The translations under genes and the position numbers were made by a program. Positions 16,090-23,760 of a stretch of 64,000 nucleotides of DNA are shown here, one piece after another. Every line of letters starts with the position of its first letter. Positions within the stretch are counted from its first letter, which is position 1. The stretch lies in assembly GCA_045125095.1 (NCBI GenBank), contig JBGVMW010000299.1:1-64000 (forward strand), written 5' to 3'. Source of the stretch: JBGVMW01 sp045125095 (GTDB lineage: Bacteria > Bacillota > Clostridia > Lachnospirales > Lachnospiraceae). The notes beneath the pieces are model-generated. The model made no database searches, was not told the DNA's origin, and was given only the letters and a program-made list of their open reading frames with translations.

Positions 16090-16182
16090 ATGGAGGCTGG
16101 GCAGGTGGTTGAACAGATCACAGTTGGGGCATTTGCAAGAAAGCCAAGTGCAGCATTCGATATCCTGAAGAAAAGAATATAA
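16090..16182 (+). pseudogene. Short unidentified reading frame, probable gene tail
   Basis: The 30-codon frame (MEAGQVVEQITVGAFARKPS, ending DILKKRI) looks protein-like but has no good ribosome binding site and is far too short for a known domain. It is most likely the tail of a deleted gene. The remainder of 16035-16204 holds nothing else visible except the ribosome binding site (GAGAAGG) of the next gene. Confidence 0.25.
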
Positions 16183-16204
16183 TAAATGAGAGAGAAGGTG
16201 TCAT

Positions 16205-17188
16205 ATGACCACTAGTGAAAGACTTGTAGATAAAGCAAAAGAAGCTTTCGTAATGGCTATTGAAATTTACAATAAGCCGTCAATAAATTACAGACTTGAG
16301 GGATTCAGTTTTTTTATATGTAATGCTTGGGAACTTATGTTAAAAGCACACATGATAAATAAATTTGGAGCAAGTTCTATATACTATTCAGATAAGCCAA
16401 ATAGGACAATTACTTTAGAGAACTGTGTGCAGAAGATTTTTACCAACGAAAAAGCACCATTACGTAAAAATCTTGAAAAAGTGATAGAGTTAAGAAATAC
16501 CAGCACGCATTTTATTACAGAGGAATATGAGGCTGTATATATTCCGCTTTTACAGGCATGTGTATTTAATTTTGTAGATAAAATGATGGAGTTTCATGAG
16601 GTTGACATGACAAGAGTAATACCGGAAAACTTTATCACCCTGTCTGTTCGTTTAAAATCATTAAATGAGACCGAGATTAGAGGTAAGTATGAAGAACCGG
16701 TGGCGGAAAAATTGGTTTCTGTACAACAGACCTTGGAGCCGATGGTTGCAGAGAATAACAGTGCGTTTGCAATTAAAGTTGAGCATTACCACTATATGAC
16801 CAAAGACAGAAGCCAGGCAACTGAAATTTATCATATTGATAAAGAAGCTGAAGAAGGCGTTAGAATAATAAAGGAATTGAAGAATCCAAACGATACTCAT
16901 AAGTATAGTGCGAAAGCATGTATTAAAGAGATTAACAAGAGAATTCAGAAGGACAATATTAAGTTATTGTTCAATGGAAAAGAAGTTCAATTGAATATGT
17001 ATCACTTTAACCTTTTTACATCTTATTTTGCAATAAAAGAGAATGAGAGATTATGTTTTACATATCAAATTTCAACACAGCCGCAGTATAGCTATTCGCA
17101 GCAAGCGATTGATTTCATTTTTGATGAAATTAAAAAATCACCGAGTACAATACTCGATGATTTAAAAGAAAAAATTTCAAAAAAATAG
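16205..17188 (+). CDS. DUF3644 protein with HEPN-type RX4H motif
   Basis: The 327-aa protein matches DUF3644 in its N-terminal half (INYRLEGFSFFICNAWELMLKA). It contains RNTSTH (R97, H102), the RX4H signature of HEPN-superfamily ribonucleases. HEPN proteins commonly act as toxins or abortive-infection effectors that cut RNA. The C-terminal half is unrecognised and may regulate the nuclease. The last codons (AAA AAA TAG) overlap the U-tract of a convergent small RNA gene at 17179-17272, so the mRNA end and the small RNA are complementary. Expression could be controlled by this RNA. No in vivo function is implied beyond the motif. Confidence 0.8.
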   Translation: MTTSERLVDKAKEAFVMAIEIYNKPSINYRLEGFSFFICNAWELMLKAHMINKFGASSIYYSDKPNRTITLENCVQKIFTNEKAPLRKNLEKVIELRNTSTHFITEEYEAVYIPLLQACVFNFVDKMMEFHEVDMTRVIPENFITLSVRLKSLNETEIRGKYEEPVAEKLVSVQQTLEPMVAENNSAFAIKVEHYHYMTKDRSQATEIYHIDKEAEEGVRIIKELKNPNDTHKYSAKACIKEINKRIQKDNIKLLFNGKEVQLNMYHFNLFTSYFAIKENERLCFTYQISTQPQYSYSQQAIDFIFDEIKKSPSTILDDLKEKISKK

Positions 17189-17272
17189 TCAACCCCAGGA
17201 GCAAAGGATTCTAAGCACCTAGGCGCCTACTCCCATTCGGGAACCCAGCTTTTATCCGTCACAAGTTGACTA
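17179..17272 (-). ncRNA. Small structured RNA, copy 1
   Basis: On the minus strand a near-consensus promoter (17278-17305) is followed by about 94 nt. The 5' end AUAGUCAAC pairs perfectly with GUUGACUAU at the 3' end, before seven U residues. Inside, a UCCC-GAAU-GGGA hairpin and an AGGCGC-CUAG-GUGCUU hairpin can form, and GGAU can pair with AUCC. A second copy at 26160 keeps these pairings despite base changes. No reading frame fits. I do not recognise an Rfam family. It is convergent with the DUF3644 gene and overlaps its stop codon. Confidence 0.75.
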
Positions 17273-17277
17273 TAATT

Positions 17278-17305
17278 AGTATAACACATTTTATGGTGAT
17301 GTCAA
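17278..17305 (-). promoter_or_regulatory. Promoter of small RNA copy 1
   Basis: On the minus strand, TTGACA (plus 17300-17305) and TATACT (plus 17278-17283) are 16 bp apart, nearly consensus sigma-A. Initiation is expected 6-7 nt downstream, at about plus 17272. The identical -35, -10 and spacer length recur in copy 2. Confidence 0.8.
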
Positions 17306-17357
17306 GATTTTGTGTACTGGTAATGTTTGGAAAATTTATAAAGAACAGGAAATCTTA

Positions 17358-17601
17358 TTGACGGGTATTTGATAGAAACAGCTTGTTTGGAATGTGTCGA
17401 ATCGAAAATACCTGATATTTAGGGCATTATTTTATTTGATGGCTATTTGATAGGATGTCGGTAAGTTGTTGATGCGCAAATTTAGTTGACGGGTAGTTGA
17501 TGGTATTATGGAAATCCAAGACATATCATTACGGAAATGCTTATAATACGGGCATTTACTGTTAATATATGATGCAATTTTAGTTGATGGATAGTTGATG
17601 A
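17358..17601 (+). repeat. Four degenerate 18-bp repeats of TTGAYGGNTAKTTGATRG type
   Basis: TTGACGGGTATTTGATAG (17358), TTGATGGCTATTTGATAG (17436), TTGACGGGTAGTTGATGG (17486) and TTGATGGATAGTTGATGA (17584) are direct repeats with uneven spacing (78, 50, 98 bp). One related half-unit, TTTTTAGTTGATGG, occurs beside small RNA copy 2 (26311-26324). Otherwise 17306-17610 holds no gene. Function unknown: a protein-binding array or the relic of a tandem repeat. Confidence 0.5.
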
Positions 17602-17610
17602 TGTGGTCTT

Positions 17611-17913
17611 GTGAATGTTTATTTCAAAACGGTTACAAGTTGTAACCCTAATATAAATTTGATGCTTATATTCAAGGAAATTGCTGTTTCTGCGAAATTG
17701 CTATCGGAGAAATCAGCAGAAAAAGTATCAGAATCAGCAGAAAAATCAGCAGAAAATAAAGGTGATGGATTGTCCAAAAGACAAAAGCTGCTATTGGAAT
17801 ATATGGAAAAAGAAGTATTGTATAGTACAAAGGAGTTTGTAACTACAACTGGACTGGGGCGATTGCGTACAAGACAATTCTTGTTTAAACCTTGTTTTAA
17901 AACAAGAATTTAA
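17611..17913 (+). pseudogene. C-terminal remnant of a HTH/ATP-binding regulator
   Basis: The frame opens at a GTG with no ribosome binding site. Its convincing part starts around residue 28: a low-complexity SAEK-rich linker encoded by repeats of TCAGCAGAAAAA, then a winged-helix-like segment (RQKLLLEYMEKE, STKEFVTTTGLGRLRTRQ). This is the usual tail of AlbA_2/Schlafen-type or Fic-type bacterial regulators. The frame ends in an 11-bp inverted repeat, AATTCTTGTTT at 17876-17886 with its complement at 17900-17910, which cuts the domain short. The N-terminal catalytic domain is missing. Confidence 0.5.
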
Positions 17914-18169
17914 ACAGGCTCCGAAGATAGTAGCCCAAACCCACCAATTCCTGGTGCAAATTCCTCAAAATACACCAGTCCTGTCCATAGCCAACCTCCG
18001 AAATCTATAGTATGATACTCCTGCAACGAGAAATTCATACTGAAAAGAATAGTTTTTTGCGAAAATTGGTCTTTTTAGGATATGTACAAGCGGGAAGTTT
18101 TGTTTTATGCTTTACAAAGGCCCAGAAAAGCCATAGAAATTTGACAACTGAATAGCAGTTACAGATGAG
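17914..18169. other. Intergenic stretch with no gene seen
   Basis: No reading frame or clear RNA fold is visible. A TTGACA at 18141-18146 could be the -35 of the following RNA region, but no good -10 lies at the right distance. Confidence 0.4.
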
Positions 18170-18532
18170 TAGAATTACGGTTCATATACCCGCAGGATGG
18201 AAGTCACAGTTATCATATCAGTAGGCTGATGGATTGAGAAATGAAGGCCGAGAGGCTGGGCGGAAGTCCGGAAAATGTGGGAGCAGGTATGTTGCGTAAG
18301 GATAATAACACATGAGGGGCGTCGTGAACACAATTGAGTGGCCGTCTGTAATTCCCGGAGGTGAGTACACTTCTACGTATACGGGGCGATGAGGGGGTGG
18401 AATACCGGCGTATACCTTGATAGGAATCATAAGTGAGATGGTTCAGATTATAATAAAAAGATTGCAGTAGATAACAAAATCGTTATCCATAGTTTGTGCA
18501 TTTATAGAAGCTTTGGGTAGCGATTTTTTTTG
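18170..18532 (+). ncRNA. Probable structured RNA or leader of the recombinase module
   Basis: No plus-strand gene fits. The sequence is unusually GC-rich for the window and full of short stems: GTATACG/CGTATAC (18377-18383 with 18409-18415), CGGA/TCCG near 18260 and others. It ends in an 11-bp stem with two G-U pairs (ATCGTTATCCA at 18479 with TGGGTAGCGAT at 18514-18524) followed by eight T residues, a strong terminator or attenuator 25 nt before the next small gene. I recall similar sequences in Clostridial mobile elements. The minus-strand frame at 18218-18430 is probably spurious. Confidence 0.45.
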
Positions 18533-18556
18533 TAGAGAAAAAAACGGAGGTTACGC

Positions 18557-18715
18557 ATGGACGAGAAAATGAATTTAATAGATAAGAATATCAGTATAAA
18601 AACCACAAACGGAACGGTGGTAAATGTCACCTGCTCCTACGCAGAAGATAAAACTTTGGAAGCATTGTTTTTATCCTATCTTGAGCAGGCAAATGTAGCA
18701 AAAATGGCAGCATAA
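18557..18715 (+). CDS. Small conserved-looking mobile-element protein, 52 aa
   Basis: ATG 18557 follows ACGGAGG at an ideal distance. The product (IDKNISIKTTNGTVVNVTCS, AEDKTLEALFLSYLEQANVA) is soluble, with a beta-rich start and a C-terminal helix. I recall small proteins of this kind just ahead of serine recombinases in Lachnospiraceae integrative elements, but no function is known to me. It stands between two structured RNA regions and is probably controlled by the terminator-like stem just upstream. From 18716 to 19012 I see no gene. Confidence 0.6.
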   Translation: MDEKMNLIDKNISIKTTNGTVVNVTCSYAEDKTLEALFLSYLEQANVAKMAA

Positions 18716-19012
18716 CAGCGGGTGCCCGATGATGCAGAGGGGGCTCGTGTCACACTTGTGATTGGCAAAAATAACGAAAATAAAATTTTGTCGAAATTTT
18801 GGAAAATTGTGGTAGACAAACATATGGTTGTGGTGTATTATGAGGTCGTGGCAAGGATAAATGAATAGAAAATAAAAGTATAAAAATAGCCACAGATACC
18901 TATTAAGTACATTGTGAGCGACCAGCCATCGCAAGACCAATGAGTAAGTATTAAATTTAATAGTTGGCAATAGACAGCTTGAAATATCAGTGATTATAAG
19001 ACACTAAAATGC

Positions 19013-19228
19013 AGACCGCTGTCCATGGTCAACAAAGCGAGCGAAAGCTCATTACATACGATGACGGAACCAACGTGTTCCGTGTTAGGACTAAGTAAAT
19101 AGTGACAAGCAATGCAAAATGTGATAGCGCATATTTTGTTTTTACTTGTTGTACTTTCGTATGTATGAGTTTAGCGGTTGTTACGAGTGTAGCAACAGAC
19201 TTTGTTAACTATGGAGAGCGGTCTTTTT
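19013..19228 (+). ncRNA. Large multi-branched structured RNA in the recombinase module
   Basis: A 25-bp closing stem joins 19013-19037 to 19200-19224 with only two mismatches and one G-U pair, and runs directly into TTTTT. Inside are GAGC-GAAA-GCTC (19039-19050, a GNRA tetraloop), a 9-bp helix pairing 19053-19061 with 19157-19165, a 7-bp hairpin ACGGAAC/GTTCCGT (19064-19083), and AAGTAAA/TTTACTT (19093-19099 with 19141-19147) enclosing a further hairpin (19115-19138). All helices nest. This is far more structure than chance would give. I do not recognise the class. It precedes the small gene at 19243 and the recombinases. Confidence 0.75.
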
Positions 19229-19242
19229 AGGTCTTAGCCGGC

Positions 19243-19488
19243 GTGCCGGTGAAGCGATATTTTAAGCTGTATTTTCATGTTGAACGGAAGGAAGATGAGT
19301 ATATTTTGCAGCAGATAAAGGAACAGGCTCAGGTTGCGGAAGTCACTCCGCAGCAGGAGAAGAAAACACAGGGCAAGGTAAAACAGTATGGAAAATATAC
19401 TGTGCAGTCAACCTTTGCCGGGAATTGCAGTATTACAGACATTATGAATTGTTATATAGAGCGCAAGGCGTCGCTTAAGTACCAATAG
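19243..19488 (+). CDS. Small recombinase-associated protein, about 80 aa
   Basis: The frame begins at GTG 19243 or GTG 19249 (VKRYFKLYFHVERKEDE). No ATG and no good ribosome binding site exist, so translation may depend on the structured RNA that ends 15 nt upstream, or the start may be lost. The product has a polar middle (QQEKKTQGKVKQYGKY) and a conserved-looking end (AGNCSITDIMNCYIERKA). I recall similar small proteins directly before TnpX-type recombinases; the role is unknown. Confidence 0.5.
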   Translation: MPVKRYFKLYFHVERKEDEYILQQIKEQAQVAEVTPQQEKKTQGKVKQYGKYTVQSTFAGNCSITDIMNCYIERKASLKYQ

Positions 19489-19524
19489 TAGACGAATCAA
19501 AGAAGAACAACAGGAGGAAATGCA

Positions 19525-21239
19525 ATGAGCAAGAAAAAGATTGATGTGTATAGAACCGGAATTTATCTGAGATTATCCCAGGGAGATGAGGATATCGACG
19601 GATGGGAGAAGCAGGAGAGTAACAGTATTTCCAACCAGAGACTTTTGCTAGAAGGATTTATTGATGCCCATGATGATTTGAAACTGGTGGATGTATTTAT
19701 TGATGACGTTTACACCGGAAGTAATTTTGACAGACCGGAGTTCCAGAGAATGATGAAATCCATGAAGGCGGGAAATCTGGATTATATCATGGTAAAAGAT
19801 TTGTCCAGACTTGGCAGAGAGCGAATCGGGGTAGATGAACTTATACTGAGGACTTTTAAGGAATATGGCGTGCGTTTTATTTCCGTATCGGATAATTATG
19901 ACAGTCTGACTGCCAATCGTGGGAGACTCACACCATCATTCCTTTTAAGAATCTTATGAATGAGCAGTACAACAATGATACTTCCATGAAGGTTCGTACC
20001 AGTCAGCAGGTAAAAAGAATGAACGGGCAGTTTATCGGAGCCTTTGCGCCTTATGGGTATAAAGTAGACAGTATGGATCAGCTTCCGGGAGTGGTAGCAA
20101 TTCGATTCATTATGGAAGAGTATAAAGTAGACAGTACGGATCCACTTCGTAAGTATCTTGTGGATGAAGAGGCAGCGGCTGTAGTACGTCAGATTTTTGA
20201 ACTGGCAGCAGAGGGTGTGACTCTTCGTGAAATTGCAAAGGCACTTCAAAACTATCGTCTGGCTTTGCCGGGAGAGTATCTGAAAACCGGAAAGCTTTAT
20301 GTGGACGAGGGCCAGGAGGCGAAGGCATGGTATGCCGGTACTATTTCCAATATCCTGAAGAATCAGGCTTATATCGGAAATATGGTACAGGGGAAAAGGC
20401 GCACCAGACTGAGTGAAAATGAGGCAAGGCATTTTACGGAGGAAGAGGACTGGATTGTGGTGGAGAATACCTATGAACCAATCGTGGATAAGGAGCAGTT
20501 TGACAAGGTACGGAAAATGCATGGTCAGAAGGTGGAAGCGAGTTCTTTTGCTTCGGAGAGAGGTAAGAGTTTACCCATAAAAGATGATATTTTTGCAGGG
20601 ATTTTATTCTGTGGAAATTGTAAAAGAAGGCTTTTACAGTTATTCAGAATCATAGAAAGGGATGGGAAACTGGAGCGTCAGTATTTCTATGCCTGCCGCT
20701 ACAATTATGATTTCGGAGGAGAGAAATGTGGCTGTACCATTCTTGAAGACGAGCTGGTTAAGACTGTGCATAAAATTCTGGAAGTAAATATTGTCGTGCT
20801 TACAGAGAGCGAGAAAACGGAGGCTGTAGTAAAAGGTGTCATGGATAAGAGTTTGAAACAGTGCGACGGGCAGATTCGTAAACTGGAGAAGCTTATTGAG
20901 AAACAGAATTACGATGAGAGCAAAGCTTATCAGCGTTATGTGACCGGAGAGGTTAGTAAAGAGGAGTTTAAGCGCATGCGGGAAAAGCCTGCGGATACGG
21001 TGAAGAGACTTCGGGGACAGATTTCTGATGAGCAGGCAAAGTACCGTCGGTTTTAGCGATTTTTTGAGAGAAAATTGCAGTGGCTGAGAGCGATTTATCG
21101 TTTTCAGAGTGAGCCTTATCTGGACAGAAATATGTTGGAGATTCTGGTGCACAGTATTTACCTGTATCCGGATAACCGAATGGAGATTAACTTGAACTTC
21201 AGGGATGAATACGCAGAGATGATGAAGGAGGAAGCTTAG
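19525..21239 (+). pseudogene. Large serine recombinase 1 (TnpX-like), frameshift and nonsense
   Basis: AGGAGG precedes ATG 19525. The N-terminal resolvase domain is intact, with catalytic S18 (YLRLS), NSISNQR and VYTGSNFDRPEFQRM. Near 19925 a one-base indel shifts the frame; the expected HTIIPFKNLMNEQ continues in another frame from about 19931. The recombinase domain, zinc-ribbon (FCGNCKRR with a later CGC pair) and coiled coil follow. A TAG at 21054-21056 interrupts the coiled-coil region before the frame resumes (ERKLQWLRAIYRF) to the true stop at 21237-21239. Two lesions make it inactive unless recoded. It ends 1 nt before recombinase 2. Confidence 0.88.
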
Positions 21240-21240
21240 A

Positions 21241-22567
21241 ATGGAACAGATTGCAATGTATTTGAGATTGTCAAAGGAAGATGAATTTATCAGGGATGAG
21301 AGCAACAGTATTACCAATCAGCGTGCTTTTATCCGTGAGTTTATCAATAAGGATAAAGTCTTACGCAAGATGAATGTGCTGGAATTTGTGGATGATGGTT
21401 TTACCGGTAAAAATATGGACCGTCCGGATATGCAGAGGATGCTGGATTTGATAAAGCGCAAAGAGATTAGTTGTGTTATCGTGAAGGACTTCTCCAGATT
21501 TTCCAGAGATCATATTGAGCAGGGAAAATATATCGAGCAGATATTTCCTTTTTTGGGTGTGCGTTTTATTGCCATTAACGATAATTACGACAGCAATGAT
21601 TATGTGGGTGGTATCGGTGAGATTGATATTGCTTTTAAGGGGATTCTGTATGATTTCTTTAGCGAGGAGCAGTCCCAGAAGGTGACTACAACTCTGGATG
21701 CCAAGCGTGGCAGTGGGCAGAATCCTTGAAAATGAGCAGTACACCGGCACCATGGTTTACAACCGATTTAAAAGTGAAAATGTAGGTGACAAGCATTCCA
21801 AAGCTCTGCCGGAAGAGGAATGGAAGCGTGTGGAGAACTGTCATGTTGCCATTATCAGTAAAGAGGATTTCGAGAAGGTAGCAGCAAAGAGATCCGGAAA
21901 TACCTGCGCAGGTGCAGAGCGAAAGCATGAGACACATTGCCTGACCGGTAAAATGATATGCTGTAATTGCGGACATCGTTTGTCTCATTCCTATGCCGGT
22001 CGTCCGAAGTATTACTGTGCCAAGCATTATCTGGATAAGGCAGATGGCAAGTGCAATATTAGCGTTCTCGATTCGACTATGGAAGAGGTGGTGATGAAGT
22101 CCCTGCAACTGTTTATTGATATGTGGGTGGATTCCAGAAAGATTGTGGACATGCAACGTGAGAAGCAGGCACAGCGCCTGGCACTGGCAGAAAAGCACCT
22201 GCTTGATATAGAGAAAAGCTATGAGCGTATCAATACGGATTTGCATGATGCTTACGAAAGCTACAAGCTTGGCATGACCGATAGAGAGACCTATCTGGAG
22301 CAGAGAAAGACCTATGAGCAGTTGCTTGTGCGCATGCAGGATAACATCGAAAAGCAGAAGGCAGCAGTCAGCAAATTGGCTCAGGCGGACATGCCGGAAG
22401 TGGCCGGTTTTGAAATGCTGGAAGGACAGATGAAACTGCAGAAATTGAATAAGGAAATCGTGGATGCTTTCGTGGCGGAGATTATCGTGTACGATAAGGA
22501 AAGGGTTGAGATTAAGTGGAAGTTCAGGGATGAGTTTCCAACAGCGGAAAAGGGCGAAATAATGTAG
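21241..22567 (+). pseudogene. Large serine recombinase 2, internal deletion and frameshift
   Basis: The N-terminal resolvase domain is complete (catalytic S11 in YLRLS, NSITNQR, FTGKNMDRPDMQRM) up to TTLDAKRGSG. The sequence then jumps, one frame over, to VAVGRILENEQYTGTMVYNR. The segment between, normally about 110-130 residues including APYGY and the helix-turn-helix part of the recombinase domain, is missing. The zinc-ribbon (CCNCGHRL), coiled coil (about 22140-22400) and C-terminus are intact. With recombinase 1 this is a tandem array typical of Clostridial integrative elements, now immobile by itself. Confidence 0.87.
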
Positions 22568-22713
22568 ATTTCGATGATGTGATTAATATGATATCACAAA
22601 ATATTATTTATCCCTGGAATAAAATATGAAAATATTTGTCCCACTATTGAAAAAAATGTCCCAATATGGTATGTATAGTATATAAAATAGATTTGTGGAA
22701 AGAGGCTGATATT

Positions 22714-23760
22714 ATGAAGAAAAAAAATATACTAAACTTAGTAAAATATTATGTAGAAAAGAATGATGCAGGTTTTAGAACAGAAGCATACGAAATAGCA
22801 AGAGATTTTGATAATTCGGGAGACTATCAGCTTGCAGAGTATATCATGTCACTTTTATCAAATGCGAATACTTTTGTTCCGCAGATATCTGAAAATAGAT
22901 CAGCTTTCTTCGAAAAAATAGATTCTGTTGAGGATATGTTATTATTGCCGGATTGTATAACGCAAGATTTGCTTGGAGTAGTGAATGCAGTTGGAAGAAA
23001 GATGGGTATTAATAAATTCTTGTTTCAGGGGAAACCAGGGACAGGAAAGACTGAGGCAGTGAAACAGTTGGCAAGGATTCTAAATAGAGAAATCTTTATG
23101 GTTGATTTTTCGGCAATTATTGATAGTAAATTAGGTCAAACACAGAAGAATCTTACAGAGATGTTTAAAGAAATAAATTCATTTATTCATCCGGAAAAGG
23201 TTGTTGTGCTATTTGATGAAATAGATGCATTGGCGCTGGAGCGGACCAGTTCAAATGATTTAAGAGAGATGGGAAGAGTTACATCAACACTGCTCAAGTG
23301 CCTAGATAGAATGAACGAAAATATAGTATTGGTGGCAACAACAAATCTATTTAATATGTTTGATAAGGCGTTAAGTAGAAGATTTGATTCTGTAATTGAT
23401 TTTAATAGATATACAGAGGAAGATTTAATGGATATAGCTGAAAAAATACTTAATTCATACTTGGATAAAATGAAGTTGGGCGGTAGAGATATTAGACTGT
23501 TCAGAAAAATTATGAGATTATCAAGTCCAATGCCATATCCGGGAGAATTAAAGAATCTTCTGAAAACAGCTATTGCATTTAGCGATGTAAATGATGGGAT
23601 GGATTATTTTAGAAGAATATATTATTCGGTATGTGGGGAAAAACCAGAGGATTTGTTGAAACTACAAGAACAAGGGTTTACGGTTAGGGAAATAGAAATT
23701 CTAACAAGTAAGTCTAAGAGTAGTGTATCAAGAGAATTGAAGGCGGGTGTTGTTAAATGA
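22714..23760 (+). CDS. ietA: IetA-like AAA ATPase of an IetAS defence system
   Basis: I start at 22714 (AGAGG upstream) rather than the longer frame. The 348-aa AAA ATPase has Walker A GKPGTGKT (106-113), Walker B VVVLFDE (163-169), sensor-1 ATTN (208-211), an SRRFD arginine finger (about 221-225) and a C-terminal HTH-like tail (FTVREIEILTSKSKSSVSRE). It overlaps the subtilase gene by the four bases ATGA. An AAA ATPase followed by a subtilisin-like protease is the composition of IetAS, known as a plasmid stability system and later as an antiphage system. The ATPase probably gates or feeds the protease. Gene symbol is by organisation, not by alignment. Confidence 0.82.
   Translation: MKKKNILNLVKYYVEKNDAGFRTEAYEIARDFDNSGDYQLAEYIMSLLSNANTFVPQISENRSAFFEKIDSVEDMLLLPDCITQDLLGVVNAVGRKMGINKFLFQGKPGTGKTEAVKQLARILNREIFMVDFSAIIDSKLGQTQKNLTEMFKEINSFIHPEKVVVLFDEIDALALERTSSNDLREMGRVTSTLLKCLDRMNENIVLVATTNLFNMFDKALSRRFDSVIDFNRYTEEDLMDIAEKILNSYLDKMKLGGRDIRLFRKIMRLSSPMPYPGELKNLLKTAIAFSDVNDGMDYFRRIYYSVCGEKPEDLLKLQEQGFTVREIEILTSKSKSSVSRELKAGVVK

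Noticed and set aside
17179..17272. The small RNA as a type I antitoxin against a tiny plus-strand toxin
   Set aside because: No plus-strand hydrophobic small frame with a ribosome binding site overlaps either copy.
18218..18430. 70-codon minus-strand frame, Pro- and Tyr-rich
   Set aside because: It overlaps a stem-rich, terminator-ended region better explained as RNA; its composition is not protein-like. I have seen similar frames annotated, so it is noted for checking.
18671..18970. 99-codon minus-strand frame over the 18557 gene end and the following gap
   Set aside because: It overlaps a well-placed small plus-strand gene, and its His/Tyr/Phe-rich composition looks like antisense noise.
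19896..20522. 208-codon minus-strand frame
   Set aside because: Antisense of recombinase 1, whose frame carries recombinase motifs throughout.
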